This document shows, one piece after another, positions 13,519-26,286 of a stretch of DNA of 64,000 nt. The first letter of the stretch is position 1. Every line of letters begins with the position of its first letter. Position numbers and translations under genes: made by a program. This DNA is from Taxillus chinensis (lineage: Eukaryota; Streptophyta; Magnoliopsida; Santalales; Loranthaceae), in contig CM042086.1 of NCBI GenBank assembly GCA_023512835.1, positions 12,366,809 to 12,430,808 of the forward strand, read 5' to 3'. The notes under the pieces were generated by a model. It did not search any database and was not told the origin of the DNA. It was given only the letters and a program-made list of their open reading frames with translations.

Positions 13519-13538
13519 TGCACTCCTCGATATCCTCT
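9405..13538. other. Intergenic region between divergent MORF8 and ABCG10 genes
   Basis: The first roughly 200 bases hold the 5' leader and promoter of MORF8 (GC-richer, 9405-9600). From 9620 to about 13100 the sequence is strongly AT-rich with many poly-A and poly-T runs. I see no conserved protein, LTR pair or RNA gene in it. The last 80 bases are the ABCG10 leader with a long CT tract. Confidence 0.6.
13462..13516 (+). repeat. (CT)n microsatellite in the ABCG10 leader
   Basis: About 27 uninterrupted CT units lie directly before the ABCG10 start codon at 13539. The position fits the 5' leader or core promoter. CT/GA tracts there are common in plants and can bind BBR/BPC GAGA factors; that role here is inference. 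Confidence 0.9.
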
Positions 13539-15377
13539 ATGGAAATGCCATTGCCCGTGCCACTTCCTGGCTCTCAGAAAACTGCATATGATATAGAAGC
13601 CAAAAATGTGTCCTACAAGCTGATCAGCTGGGCCAAGAACTTGGAAGCCCTGCCCTGCCTCGAGGCTCAGAACAGGCCTCCAAGGTTCATTTTAAAGGAA
13701 GTGAATTGCAGGGCCAAGCCAGGGGAGGTCACCGTCATCGTTGGCCCCAGCGGCGCTGGAAAAAGCACGCTGTTGGAAATTCTGGCCGGAAAGACCCCCG
13801 CCCGGAAATTCTCTGGTCGGGTTCTCGTCAATGGTCGGAAGATTGATCCCGAAAGCTTTAGGAGAGTTTCTGGATATGTCACCCAGGACGATGCTCTGTT
13901 TCCTCTGCTCACGGTTGAAGAAACGCTGGCGTACAGCGCTCTTCTAAGGCTGCCTGGAGGGAAAACAGAGGCCAAAAACAGGGTGCTAAAACTGATGAGA
14001 GAGCTTGGGCTAGACCACGTGGCGGCGTTGAGGATCGGCGGCTGCGGAGGAGGCAAAAAGCAGGGGATTTCAGGCGGAGAGAGAAGGAGGGTATCAATCG
14101 GGGTCGATTTGGTGCACAACCCTGCTATTCTTTTCATGGATGAACCGACCTCGGGGCTGGATTCGGCAGCAGCGGTTCAGGTGGTCTCGTTGCTCAAATC
14201 ATTGGCATTGAACCAAAACAAGACGATAGTGTTAACGATCCACCAACCAGGGTTCCGGATCCTCGAGTTGCTCGATCGAATCGTGCTGCTCTCAAATGGC
14301 TCAGTTTTTCACAATGGATCAGCGGGTCTTCTCGTGGAGAGGCTCAAGCTCGCTGGTCACTCCATTCCTAGGGACGTAAATGTGCTCGAATTCGCCATTG
14401 ATTTCATCGACAGCTTGACCGTACAAAAGCATTGCCTCAGCAAAAGGGCCAATGAAGAGGAAACGAGTGTAACAGGCACCGACTGTGATTGTGTTGAGGT
14501 TCAGGAAAGGGTTATTTTCTATCCAAACAACTCGTTCAAGGAGGTTCTTATATTGGGGCAGAGATTTTGCAAGAACATTTTCAGAACCAAGCAGCTCTTT
14601 GCTGCAAGAATTGTGCAATCACTGATAGCTGGGCTAGTGCTTGGGACCATCTTCATGAATGTTGGCAATGATAAAGGAAAGGTTGCTTTGCAGACCAGGA
14701 TTGGGTTTTTTGCCTTCAGTCTCACATTCCTGCTGTCTTCAACCACAGAAGGCCTGCCAATTTTCCTGCAAGAACGGAGAATTTTAATGAGGGAGACTTC
14801 AAGGGGAGCATACAGGGTGTCCTCTTATGTTCTAGCAAACTCTCTAGTGTACCTTCCTTTCCTTCTGGTGGTCAGTCTTTTGTACACCACACCAGTCTAC
14901 TGGTTGGTGGGCTTGAGGAAGGACACCGGTGCATTCCTCTACTTCTCCATGGTTGTCTGGATGGTAGTGTTGATGGCCAACTCCTTTGTTGCATGCTTCA
15001 GTGCCTTGGTGCCAGACTTCATCATGGGGACATCAGTGATCGCCGGCTTCATGGGGTCTTTCTTCCTCTTCTCTGGCTATTTCATATCGAAGGACAACAT
15101 CCCCAAGTACTGGATTTTCATGCATTACTCGAGCCTGTTCAAATACCCGTTTGAGTGCTTCATGATAAATGAGTTTGGGGGAGAACAGGGGAGGAGATGT
15201 GTGGACAGTGCAGGGTCAGGCAAATGCAAACTATTTGGGGATGAGTTCTTGAGGCAGCAGGGCCTGCATGAGTCCCATAAATGGAGCAATTTGGGCGTGA
15301 TGACAGCGTTTATCATTGGCTATAGAGTGGTTTGCTTTCTGATTTTGTGGTATAGATGTTACAGAACCAGAAATTAG
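13539..15377 (+). CDS. ABCG10: ABC transporter G family half-transporter, ABCG10-like
   Basis: Intronless 612-aa ORF. An N-terminal ATP-binding domain is followed by one membrane domain, the ABCG half-size order. Visible motifs: Walker A GPSGAGKS (69-76), Q-loop YVTQDD (Q116), signature ISGGERRR (about 177-184), Walker B ILFMDEP (197-203), D-loop SGLDSA, and H-loop TIHQ (H235). The C-terminal half (about 345-600) holds an ABC2-type membrane domain with about six hydrophobic helices and the extracellular loop between the last two (cysteines near [10 protein letters not shown]). The N-terminus [11 protein letters not shown] resembles Arabidopsis ABCG10 (At1g53270), and the neighbouring DJ-1 and MORF genes support that orthology. 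Half-transporters must dimerise; ABCG10-type proteins sit in the plasma membrane, and Medicago ABCG10 has been linked to phenylpropanoid/isoflavonoid precursor transport. The substrate here is unknown. Confidence 0.92.
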   Translation: MEMPLPVPLPGSQKTAYDIEAKNVSYKLISWAKNLEALPCLEAQNRPPRFILKEVNCRAKPGEVTVIVGPSGAGKSTLLEILAGKTPARKFSGRVLVNGRKIDPESFRRVSGYVTQDDALFPLLTVEETLAYSALLRLPGGKTEAKNRVLKLMRELGLDHVAALRIGGCGGGKKQGISGGERRRVSIGVDLVHNPAILFMDEPTSGLDSAAAVQVVSLLKSLALNQNKTIVLTIHQPGFRILELLDRIVLLSNGSVFHNGSAGLLVERLKLAGHSIPRDVNVLEFAIDFIDSLTVQKHCLSKRANEEETSVTGTDCDCVEVQERVIFYPNNSFKEVLILGQRFCKNIFRTKQLFAARIVQSLIAGLVLGTIFMNVGNDKGKVALQTRIGFFAFSLTFLLSSTTEGLPIFLQERRILMRETSRGAYRVSSYVLANSLVYLPFLLVVSLLYTTPVYWLVGLRKDTGAFLYFSMVVWMVVLMANSFVACFSALVPDFIMGTSVIAGFMGSFFLFSGYFISKDNIPKYWIFMHYSSLFKYPFECFMINEFGGEQGRRCVDSAGSGKCKLFGDEFLRQQGLHESHKWSNLGVMTAFIIGYRVVCFLILWYRCYRTRN

Positions 15378-15672
15378 GTCAAATAAGGGGATAGCAGAGC
15401 GGGAGAGGACTAATTTCTTTTACTACTTATTTTTGTATGTTTATTTTGATAACTTATTATTTATACATAAACGCTCATTTATTGCTACAGAACTTAGAAG
15501 TCATGGCTAGCCTGCAATGCGAAGTACAGGAATTTCTGTTCTCATTTATGAAAATACCCGTATATATATAGGTGCACACTGAATCACATATTCAAATATG
15601 CATTCAGATTTCTGGCTTAATAACACACTCGCTGACAAGTACGATTTTAGAGTATGGGTATCTCCACTAAGT

Positions 15673-18600
15673 TTACGGGCTTGTGAAAAGCATGGTCTTC
15701 GCAAGTTCTAGAGCTGTCGGACGGCCGAACAACTTCTCCACAATTGCTAATGAAAATTCCATTGATGTCCCAGGCCCTCGGCTGGTGATGAGGTTGCCAT
15801 CGACCAAAACCCGCTTCTCAATTTTACTCTGGTCTGACAGCTTGCTGCACATTGCTGGAAAGGCCGTCGCTTTCTTACCCTGGATAGAAAACAGAACACG
15901 TATTTCAATTAAAGCTTTAAGTTGTGGTCACAGAACAATGCGTTTCATTTGCGAGCTGAGTCATCAGTTCATATTTGTGTGCGAACAAATATGAACAAAT
16001 TGCTCAACCTACCTGTATCTAGAGGACCGTGAAATATACATGAGCATCAAAGTTCTAGGGTGAAAAGTTAATTGCCTGTCTGTGTGAGCATTTACAAAAT
16101 TATTGTTATAATAAAAAAAATGTACCTTGAGCAATCCATGAGGTTCCAATACTAGTGCTGGGGATGCACAAATTGCTCCATATGGCCTCTTTGATTCTGC
16201 CTGCTTCTTTAGCAGATCTATTAGTTTTTCTGAGTTTGCAAATGCTTGAGCACCACCGAGCCCGCCCTGAAAATATGTAAACCATATTAAACCACTTACC
16301 TGGCTCTAGGCAACGATCAATAAAGTAAATGAAAAAAAACCAACTTACTGGCAAGACAATTAGGTCATATGAAGTTTTCAGAGCCTCTTCAAGGCTGACA
16401 TCTGCCACTAGTTTCACTTTTCGTGAAGCAACAATTTCTAACCTCTCATCAACAGAGGCCACCACAACATTTGCTTTTGCTCGTCGCAGCACATCGATGA
16501 TAATTATAGCCTCCATTTCTTCTGTTCCATTAGCAATGGGCACAAGAATCTAAAATTGAAAGAGATCGATCATTGATACATAATCTATAATATAAAAGGA
16601 ATAAGTATAGAGAAGAAATTACAAGCTATCTCCAGTAGTTGTACACAACGGCATAGATTACCATCAAAATTATTCATTGGCATTGACTAAGAATTGTAGA
16701 TGTCAGCACAAATATTGACACATCTACAATAGAGCACTGAAAAGCATTATTTTAATTAATAAAACAAGAATCATTCTTGGATAAAGCAGAATAATCATCT
16801 GCTCAGCTAATTTTATTCTTATTCACTTCAACACCTAACAAAGTGTTCTAATTATTGCTTTTGTTTAACAAGAAATTTTCATTTTTAGATTAAATTATAT
16901 ATTATAGGGAAAGGTATTAACACAGGTTTATAAAGTCTGCACACGATTTGATAAATTCCCAGCACTACTACAGTCACCAACTTTTAGCATTATTTTTATT
17001 AAATAACACTGGTAAATTTGAAAAAGCAGACAAATAAGAAGATGCAATTAGAATGTCTCAAATAGTCATGCAGTGTAGAAAGCAGCAGTACAGCATGAGA
17101 AGAAAATTATGATGAATCAAATTAATTGTAGTACTTCCGCTAGTTGTTTTCCATGAGGAAGGGCTAAATAGTATGCATACAGCATGCAGTACTAATACAA
17201 AGAGAACCAAATATGCTACTGAATGTTATATTTCGATGCAATCTAATTATTGACTTCAAAACAAAAGTACCACTTCAAGAAAATGAGGCAAACAAAAATG
17301 CATCACCACTCCTATTTGCTACTTAGTGCCATACTTTAATGTCATTTAATTATTGGTCCAAAGCCATCTAGCCCTACAACAGATTGAGGCAAACAAGAAT
17401 GCATCATCACCTTCTTTTTATCAACAAAGTATTGCCACACTTTACTGCAATTAAATTATAAGCTCAAAGAAAACCAACCTTCAAGAGACTGAGGAAGAAA
17501 AGAATGCTTTTCATACACACATGAGTGACAAGCACAACATGTGCACGTAGTAAAGAAAGCAAGTTAAATAGTCCCCAGAATAGTATGATAAAATAATATG
17601 GGGCACCAAGAATATAAAGCTAATCCGAATCCCACCTGAGGGCAATTATCAAAAGTCCACTTCATTGGATTTAGCTCATCCACAGTATACTCATCTCCAT
17701 GCTTGGAACGCATTACCTGAATAAAAGTATATAATTAATTACTACGCCAGGAAAGGTGAAGCAAGACATAGAAAGCAGAAAATTGTATAAATAGCATTGA
17801 ATATAGAATACTGCAGATGCTTGAAAGCAAAAAAAGTTCAAATATCAAGTTTTTTAAAACATATTAAGATACACTGGTGCTCCGGAGTCTTGCACAATAC
17901 ATGTTCTTTGCTAGAAATGGATGGGAAATATTTCAAAATATTGTGGGATGAACCAAATAGATGCATAAAATATTTAATATCATATTAAGCAATAAAGCAT
18001 TAAAAGAACTCCACACGGGAAAGTCATCTTTCTTTGCCCCTCTAATATGGTGTTTGCTTTTAAATCCAATAAGATTTCATGTTTACGCATTATCTGGAAA
18101 AAATAAATACCAGTGGACTTGAAACTTCATCAGCTTTCTCTTTTCCATATAATTGCTCAACCAGGGCAACGGAAAACTCCATGGCAGTACCAGGTCCACG
18201 ACTCGTCACAACATTACCATCTTTCTGGACCCTTGATTCAACTGCTGTTGCAGCTGATGATAATTGTTCCATAAATGAAGGATAGCACGTTGCCTGTCAA
18301 CAATGATATTCTAGAATTTATCTAATCATCACATCTGTCACAATCAACATCTAATACAAAAATACAAATTATGGAATGAAAAATTATCTTCCAGGATGAG
18401 GATCGCAAACAATCAACCCAAAAATGTCATTACTTTCAAGCCCTTGAGTAAACCCCAGGACCCAAGTGCCACAGCAGGAGCTGCACATATCGCAGCATAA
18501 AACCGCCCATCTGCAGCCTGCTTCTTAACCATGCTCTCCAAAACTGCAGAGTCTCTCAGGGTTGCAGCACCAGGCATTCCTCCCTAAGTAATTAACCACC

Positions 18601-19326
18601 AAAATATTTTCAATATGTGATTCTGAACATCAGTTGAATAACAGCAAACTGACAAATAAATAAATTAACATGCAGCAAAAACAAGATACATTTTTTTTTC
18701 ATTAATACAATGTAAGCTATAATCATCGACCAGCTGTGACACGTCGACTAAAGCATATCTATTGAATCCAAACAAACAAACAAAACAAAACAAGCACGGA
18801 CACTTATAAATTGAGAAACGAACACAGCAGAAGCTCGGTGAACGAATCAGACGAGCATTTTAACTGCCAAAAATATCGTAAAGTATAAAAGAGTTAAAAC
18901 ATAACCATCGACGATCGATCACTACAACCTTCGAAGGCATAAGAAAACTCTAATCGAATTCGAAACACACAAGCCGAAAAACCTACGGTAGGTAAGAACA
19001 CACCGGAAGTGCAATGAGATCGAAGACACGGTGAGCGCATTCGGAGGCGAGTTCGTCGGCGACGATCTTGACGCCGTGGCAGGCGTCCACGCGGAGCTGC
19101 CTCTCGGCGGAAGCGACGGTGACATCGGCACCGGCTCTTCGCAGGACATCGATCACGACCGCGGCCTCCAGGGGCTCGGTGCCGTTGGCGACCGGAACCA
19201 AAACCTAGTAGAGACGAACAGAGTCACGACATGACATGAGCGATTCAAAAATTTTCGAACGTCGATGGGTCGGGGGAAAGAAAGAGGCGATTGTGACGTT
19301 ACCTGACGAGGGAGAGAAGAGGCCAT
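15673..19326 (-). CDS. DJ1A: DJ-1 homolog with two tandem DJ-1/PfpI domains, DJ1A-like
   Basis: Eight exons on the minus strand: 19303-19326, 19004-19204, 18434-18583, 18111-18293, 17636-17716, 16349-16549, 16126-16266, 15673-15879. Every intron is phase 0 and the product is 395 aa (Arabidopsis DJ1A is 392). Domain 1 spans about 8-185 with [11 protein letters not shown] (E18) and the nucleophile elbow AICAAP (C108). Domain 2 spans about 213-390 with [11 protein letters not shown] and AICASP (C313). Each domain also has TSRGPGT and MEFS near its end. Plant DJ-1 proteins act as glutathione-independent glyoxalases and deglycase-like enzymes against methylglyoxal and protect against oxidative stress. 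The short start MASSLPRQ lacks a transit peptide, favouring the cytosolic/nuclear DJ1A form over plastid DJ1B. The 3' end faces ABCG10 with only 295 bp between coding ends. Confidence 0.93.
17280..17505. repeat. Three imperfect tandem copies of about 100 bp in a DJ-1 intron
   Basis: Within the intron between DJ-1 exons 5 and 6, a segment with GAGGCAAACAARAATGCATCA recurs at about 17287 and 17387. A weaker third copy at about 17490 reads GAGGAAGAAAAGAATGC. Each is followed by a similar stretch containing tttactgcaattaaattat or a variant. It is a local duplication with no coding sense. Confidence 0.6.
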
Positions 19327-20027
19327 GGCTGGAGGTTGTACGGAGGAGTGACTGCGACTGCGATTTCTCAGGGTCAGAGTCGGAGAAGAAGGGTGTGGAC
19401 GGGTGCGGGGATTGTAGTCGCAGAGAGAGCAGCGGAGTTGATAGAGGGGAGTTATCACGTGACGCACTAACATGGTCACTGCGTCCTACTACTGGTACGC
19501 GGCTACTGCTCGCTGGGATACGTGGGACTGTGGGAGGGTATTGGCTATGTTTTTTTTTTTTTTTTGGGCTATGTTTTTTTAATAATATTTATTTATTATT
19601 ATTTTGTTGTGGAGTTATAAAAATAAATTATATTTATGTATTAAATAATGCAGATTTCTTAGAAAAATAAATTATATTTATGTGTTAAATAATACAGACT
19701 TCGTAGAAATGCTTGTTTAGATTGTTTAACACCGAACATGCTTGTTTTTTAAAATTGTTAGTTCATATATATTTACATTATTTATAAACACTTTTAAATT
19801 TATTGAACTCATTATTTTTAAATTTTTTAAAATACGTTAGACCTTAGTTTTTCCATTTGAAATTTGTGCAAATTTAAAATCTTTTTTATATTTTATTAAA
19901 GTGAAAAAAACAAATTGGTAAAAGCGTAAATGTCGAGAAAATTTATTTTACGTTTTTGATGGTAAATATGTTTTCAACCACTACTACATTTATTAGTAAA
20001 TTCCGCTGCTCTATAGTGCGTATAAAA
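19327..20027. other. DJ-1 upstream region
   Basis: GC-rich leader and promoter of the DJ-1 gene to about 19530, then a poly-T run (19551-19566) and AT-rich sequence up to the tRNA gene. Short open frames across the GC-rich part overlap the DJ-1 leader and show no family resemblance. Confidence 0.5.
20024..20027 (-). terminator. RNA polymerase III terminator of tRNA-Lys
   Basis: Four T residues on the minus strand follow directly after the mature 3' end (plus strand aaaa). On the other side, the minus-strand flank just upstream of the tRNA contains GCAAAC, a CAA-type initiation context common for plant tRNA genes. Confidence 0.8.
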
Positions 20028-20100
20028 CGCCGTCTGTGGGAATCGAACCCACGACCACGTGGTTAAAAGCCACGCGCTCTACCGGCTGAGCTAAGACGGC
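20028..20100 (-). tRNA. trnK-UUU: tRNA-Lys(UUU)
   Basis: Read on the minus strand, the 73-nt sequence folds as a complete cloverleaf. The acceptor stem GCCGTCT pairs with AGACGGC and the discriminator base is G. The D arm holds TAGCTCAGCCGGTAGAGC (A box). The anticodon loop CTTTTAA carries anticodon TTT. The T arm GGTTCGATTCC is the B box. There is no intron and no encoded CCA, as expected for a plant nuclear gene. It lies in the divergent gap between DJ-1 and the NAC gene. Confidence 0.97.
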
Positions 20101-21951
20101 GTTTGCTAGCATAATAATTAATTACTATTAGGGCGATTTTTATCTTTTACATGTAAATACAGTGAGTGGGAGTAAAATATGCCTTGTAAAGTAAATGTCG
20201 ACAAAATAAAAAACATTGAGATACCACTAATCATTAATATACATATGTAATGAGTAAATACTATTTACTCGAGCAAACAGTACTCATTAATATATGAGTA
20301 CATTTGAATGATATAATTAGTTTTTTGTCCAATGATGTTGCCTAATATTATCCATAAGATATATTTTTAAAAAATTCATCACTCAAATGATATTACGTCA
20401 CATCATTATTGGAATAAGAAATTAGTTATATCATCAAGACAAAAAAATGTAATTAATATACATATAATTGATATTGGGATAGTCATACAAAATATTTAGA
20501 TTTACATTATTTCGTTAAACTAATTTTTTAAATCATTATGTAAGCTAATTGTTTTACAGATGTCAAATGAAATTTTATTCATTCAAAATCCTTCATTCAA
20601 CCAATAACACAAAAAAGGGGATAGTCATTGATATATTCCCACGATTTAGACCTCAATTGCAATTGAAAAAACAATACCAAGTATAAATTGTTTGATAATT
20701 AAAGGAAATTATAATAAATAATTAATCAATAATGATTGAGTTAGGGGTTTTAGACCTAATGTAGAGTAATTTGACTAAAACAACCAACTCAATAGATATA
20801 AAATGTAATTTGCTTATTTCATATTCTAATTTATTGTATCTATTAATTATATGTGCAAAGTAATATATGTTGTTTTTTTGAGTTTCATAGGTATATTTTT
20901 AATTGCTTTTATGTATTATTACTATTTGATTGAAAGAAGTTATTTTGACAGAATGTGTTGTCTTCAGTAAAATTTTGAGCAAATTTTTGTGTTTTTGTTT
21001 CAAAATATTTATTCCAGTTTGATATGTTTTTTGTATTCTATTTTATATTATGATTAACATTGAAATGTAATTTGAAAATAAGATTTGTTAGGAGGGGAAA
21101 AAAATATTTTTAAAAGAATATTTTTTTAATTGAATTAAAAAATTTTAAATATTATAAACTCATATAGATAAAAAATAAAAATAAAATAGTTATATGTGTT
21201 GAGAAATTTCAATTTATTTTTTTTAAATTATTTTAAAATTAAATAAATTGATATGAGAGGAATATTTTAAAAAACAATAAGATGGTATGTCGAGTTAGAT
21301 TTAATGGAAGTGTTTGGTACATTAAGTTAGACTATTTTTTGATAAATGTAAAATTATTTACAAATAATAAAAATTCCTTTGAGTGTTTAAAAAAACCAAT
21401 CATATTATTAAAAATAGTTATAAACTAAAAATACTTCCGTGGTACACGTGCCCCGCGCATGGCAGCTGTGGGATAAGATAACTACAAAAATGGTTTGACT
21501 GCAATAATAATAATTATATATAGAGGTCAGACTAATCGTTCTCTAAAAAAAAAAAGTAATATTAATACTAATACTGTGTTATTATAACAAACTTTCCATT
21601 TAATCCCTCGTTGCTGCGTCTATATATATATTTCTTTTTTTCTTTTTTAAAATCTACGGATGGACTGATTTGGCATAGTGATCCCCTCGTACTCATCCCA
21701 GTAGTTTACTTTATATATATATATATATATATATACCAGTAGTTTACTTTATTGGTCGAAAAAGTAGTAAGATAGACAAGGAAATAGCATGGCGTACGTT
21801 GCTTCGTGGGCAATCAAACTCTATATTATTTTAATATAATACAAAACCATACCTCCTCTCACCCATCAAAATTTGTTTGACTGCAATAATAATAATAATA
21901 ATAATAATATAAAGTCGCAATGCTCGTCGTCTCGTCTCGTCTCCTCCCCCA

Positions 21952-21987
<36 letters not shown>

Positions 21988-22128
21988 CTGCGTCGCTCAA
22001 TCAATCACGAATCCAATATCGCTTTTATTTTATTTTTTAATACATCATTTTTATTTTTATGTATAGTAGCTCCATCGATCGCTTGAAACATAAACCAAAC
22101 TCTAATTCGCACGCTTCTCACTCATTCC
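20101..22128. other. AT-rich intergenic region and NAC promoter
   Basis: No gene seen. The stretch is strongly AT-rich. It contains an (AT)n run at about 21713-21735, an (ATA/AAT)n run at about 21884-21910 and a (CT)n tract at 21954-21984 close to the NAC start. Confidence 0.6.
21954..21984 (+). repeat. (CT)n microsatellite upstream of the NAC gene
   Basis: About 15 CT units on the coding strand lie 145 bases before the NAC ATG, probably in the leader or core promoter. Position and strand resemble the tract before ABCG10. Confidence 0.85.
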
Positions 22129-25100
22129 ATGGGCCCCGAATCGTCGACCTCACTCGCACCGGGCTTCCGATTCCACCCCACCGACGTCGAACTCGTCGGA
22201 TACTATCTCCGCCGTAAGGTCTCCGGCAAGTCCTTCCGAGTTGACGCCATCTCCGACGTCGACGTCTACAAGTCCGAGCCTTGGGATCTCCCTGGTCTTT
22301 CTCTCTCCCTCTCTCCCCAAAGCCACAAAACCCTTTTCTCGTCTATCTCTCTATAGATCTCTATTCTCAATTCTTCAATCTCAAATCTATTTCCACCACC
22401 CGAAATTGACCGCTTTGTTTTTTTTTTTTTAAATTCTTTGGGGGGGTTTAGGTAAATCGCGCTTGAAGACTAGAGATCTGGAATGGTACTTTTTCAGTGC
22501 GCTTGACAGGAAGCACAATAATGGGTCGAAGACAAACCGGGCCACGGAAATGGGGTATTGGAAGACGACTGGAAAGGACCGGGCTGTTCGCCGCGGCGGC
22601 CGCATCGTGGGCATGAAGAAAACCCTTGTTTATCACAAGGGACGCGCCCCACGCGGCGAGCGCACCAACTGGGTCATGCACGAGTACAAGCTTGTTGAGG
22701 AAGAATTGAAGAAAATTGGAGTGACCCAGGTGACTAGATTGGATTTTTTAAAGAACATCATAATTGTTACAGACATATCACCAAATTTAGCATGGAGAAG
22801 CGTGAGGTTGGATTATTGGGGTTTTGCTGACATTGTTGCATCCTCAAAAAAAAAAAAACATTATTGTTATTCTTTCACAATATCACGCACACACGCACAC
22901 ATTAGTAACGTAGCACATAGAATAGTACAGTTGGATTATTTGGGGGGGTTTGCTGACATGGTTGCATCTGTAATTTAGCGCAGATAATGTTACAATTGGA
23001 TTGTTGGGGTTATGCTGACATCATGTATGTAGGATGCGTTTGTTGTTTGTAGGATATTTCAAAAGAGCGGCCCAGGGGCCAAGAACGGGGAACAGTATGG
23101 CGCACCACTGGCTGACGAAGAGTGGGATGATGAAGAGGAGCTGGCTCTGCCCCCTGATCAAACAGCTGAGGCGGTGGCTCCAGTGGCTCAGCTAGCACCT
23201 GCTGAGGATTCGTATGTTGAAGCAAGCGATCTCGATGAGGTTGGTGCTTTAGATTTCAATATCATTATTTCACCAAAGAATTCCTTGATATAACTTGGAG
23301 TTGTGGGTTGTATTACAATCATTGATGTCTTAAAATGAATGAGAACTTTCAAAGGTATTACACAATACCAGAGAAGAAAAATCTAACCAAACTAACGATG
23401 ATATCTGCTTTTTATGATGGTTGATCTGCATGAATAGGCCTAGTTTTGAAATGTAACTTTAATATGTTAGCTGTTAAAATATATTATCCTAGAAAGTTCA
23501 TGTTAGAAATTTAGGCCTATTTAATGATGAAATATATATAAAAAAATGCAATGAGTTATATATAAATTTTCTACCTAGAAAGATCATGTTAGAAATTGTT
23601 AGCATCCAGAGCCAGTCCTGTTTGCACTTTGCACTAAATGGCTATGCCATTAAAAGCACAAACACATTTAACATCAAAGATATTACCCTTTATAAGGAAG
23701 ATATTTTTTATTCTATTGCTCTTTCAAGAGGCACTTTTAGAGAGAGGGAGGGAGGGAGGGAGGGAGGGAAGAAATCTCTGTGTAGGGTTTGTTGGCTTTT
23801 GGAATTAATTCATGTGGTTGGTAATTGAGTTTCTTTTTTGTATTCTATTAATTGTATAATAAATAGGGATATGGGATCGAATCATTTTCTTGGGCTTTAC
23901 TTACCCAAGGGAAGGAATTTACACTATCAAACTTGTGCATCTAATCACCAACTAAGATATTTTCTATTCTACTTTGATTTCTGAAAGTTAAATATAAATG
24001 TTTTAAGCCCTAGGTTTAGTCCAAAAGATTCTTTATATAACCCTTTTCCAAAGGTCAATGTGTAGTTCTGGTGCTTTTAAATTCACTTATGTAGCTTTTA
24101 ATGAAATTTTGCAAATGAGGATTTTGGACGCTTGCTTCATAGCAGAGAGGCAACTTGTATAATGTTCATTTCTTCATTTTAGTGAATTTTGAATGTTCAA
24201 GTTGAACATGTCCCATGTCCGGCAAAGTATGGCCAATTATTCTTAAACTCACTTCAGTTCTGCAAATAGAGCTATTAAATCTTAAAATATATTACTACAT
24301 TAGGCAGTATCCTTTGTGGAATACTGGAATCTAAAACTCAACTACCCACTGAAACAAAACATTCTTCTTACCTCTGCAAGGGGTATAAATTATTGACACC
24401 TGTTGCATCAAATGCCTCAAGTCAAGCACCTTTGCGGATGGGTGCCTACTATTTAGGTGGGAAATGGGTACTAGCAGCTATATTTACCTGGCCTGCGGGT
24501 GCCCTCAAATATGCCCATGCTTGCACTGAATTTGCACAGACAACCCCCAGTTTTCCAGGTCTGAACTACCTGGCTAGTGATGTCTTAAATTCAGTATTTT
24601 GATGTGTTTAATTGTTGTTATTGTGAATTTGTGATGATTCATGAGTAACATCCCCTATCATTGTTGTAATATCATCTTCATTATATACAGTATAAATAAT
24701 TCATGAACCATTTATGGAGTCTTAAACTCTCCTTTTTTTTTTAAGTCACAAGTTTTAAAAGAATTTCTTCCGTTGTCAGGAGCTCAAGGATGTTTTATTT
24801 GAAAACGTTCCCCTTCCACTGGAGTTTTATTGCGGTGATAGCAGTAACAATGCTGAAAATTTGTTGCAAATTCCTGGAAATCCCTTAGTTGGCTCGGATG
24901 AGAATCAGCTGGGGTTAGAAGCGCTTGATGACCAATTTTGTTGCGATGATAGCAGTAATAATGCTGAGAATTATTACCATTTGGTGCAAAATGATGAAAA
25001 TACTGTAATTGTTACGGATGGCAATCATCTGGGAATACAGGGACAGGATGACCAGAAGCTTTTTTACTTTCCTGCATTGGATGATGATACATCTGCATTA

Positions 25101-26286
25101 GTCAAGAATGAATATTATGTGGACTTTGAGCAATACAATGGTGACGATCTCATTCTTGATGAACCATACGTGGATGCTAGCGATAATCAACTAGAGATTG
25201 TTTCAAAATCAGTCAAAGATGACTATTTTGTTGAACAGAGCAGCATTTCGAATCCTGTGGATGCCAGTTACTTTAGTGAAACATATTTGGATGCTTCTGA
25301 AAATCCACCTTCATTCGATCATAGATTTGTTAAGACAGATGATCTTATTAATGCCGTTGAGGGAGAAAATTCTGGGATTGACATGATGGAAGAGTACCTC
25401 AAGTACCTTGATGCGGATGGGGGTAGCACCTCACAGTTCATGCCTTTTGATCCTTCTAATATTGTGGGAGCTGAAAACCCAATCTCTGACCAAGCATTCC
25501 AGATTCAGAAGGTGTTAATACAATATTTGAATCTCTCTCTCTCTCTCTCTGTTTGTATATAACTTTTACTATACTGAACCTGTGTTTATGATAACTGTTT
25601 TGTTTGTTTTGCTTTTAGGAGGATGTTCATGTACAAAGCCAGCAAGGGCTTATGGAAAGCCACCAGTTGGAAACTGAAAATAAAGATGGTGCCTCCTCCT
25701 CAAAGCAAAACCCAGAAGCCGGGGAACATGACACTGGTAAGAAATACGAAAGAACGATTTGTATTTGTATTCAATATTTTTTGAGAATTGTCTTTGCTTT
25801 ACCCAACCCCATTAGCTTCACTAGGCATTGTGGTGAGAAATTTATTGAATGTAACTCGAGCTGTACGCCGTGCTTTATCTCTGTTCTGCAGATATTCCAT
25901 ATTCATTTATTAAACAAGCAAGCTGCAAACAAGCTTTTGCCTCGGAGCTCTCCCCCAAAAATGCACTTCTCCGGATGCATTCTGGAGCGCAATCTTCTAG
26001 TCCAATTCATATTACTGCTGGGATGATTCAAATCCAAGACGTCACCGAAAGAGGCGGTCTGCGGATGAACTGGTCATATGGAAAGGATGGGAACCTCAAT
26101 TTGGTTTTCTCCCTTGTACTGCCACGAGGTGATTCGAACACAGCCAGTATGGATCCAGTGGCTAGCTTCTTGCGTTCGGCTAAGATGGCATCTGCAACAT
26201 CTTGGGCCTGGTTCTACAATATATGCTTCTTTGCTCTGGTTCTTTGTGTTGGCTATAAACTTGGAACTTCTATCTCTACGAGGTGA
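22129..26286 (+). CDS. NAC078: Membrane-tethered NAC transcription factor, NAC078/NTL11-like
   Basis: Exons 22129-22294, 22452-22729, 23033-23239, 24780-25511, 25619-25736 and 25892-26286 join to 631 aa. The NAC domain (about 9-160) shows [64 protein letters not shown] and WVMHEYKL, ending [13 protein letters not shown]. The conserved HPTDEEL is HPTDVEL here. The middle is acidic ([10 protein letters not shown] and many D/E/N residues), fitting an activation region. A hydrophobic segment at about 605-624 ([17 protein letters not shown]) ends the protein, as in NTL-type factors held in a membrane and released by proteolysis under stress. [13 protein letters not shown] right after the NAC domain matches Arabidopsis NAC078/NAC053. 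The latter are linked to proteasome stress, flavonoid and ROS responses. Paralog identity is less sure than the family. Confidence 0.92.
22800..23030. repeat. Short imperfect direct repeats in NAC intron 2
   Basis: A phrase close to TTGGATTATTGGGGTTTTGC followed by TGACATnnTTGCAT appears three times (about 22809, 22932 and 22996) in the 303-bp intron. It has no coding sense. Confidence 0.55.

Noticed and set aside
13667..14137. Minus-strand open frame opposite ABCG10
   Set aside because: Antisense shadow of the ATP-binding domain; no family similarity.
24393..24602. 69-aa open frame inside NAC intron 3
   Set aside because: It has somewhat protein-like composition, but there is no recognisable family, it is not in frame with the NAC exons, and it lies wholly inside an intron whose flanking exons join perfectly.
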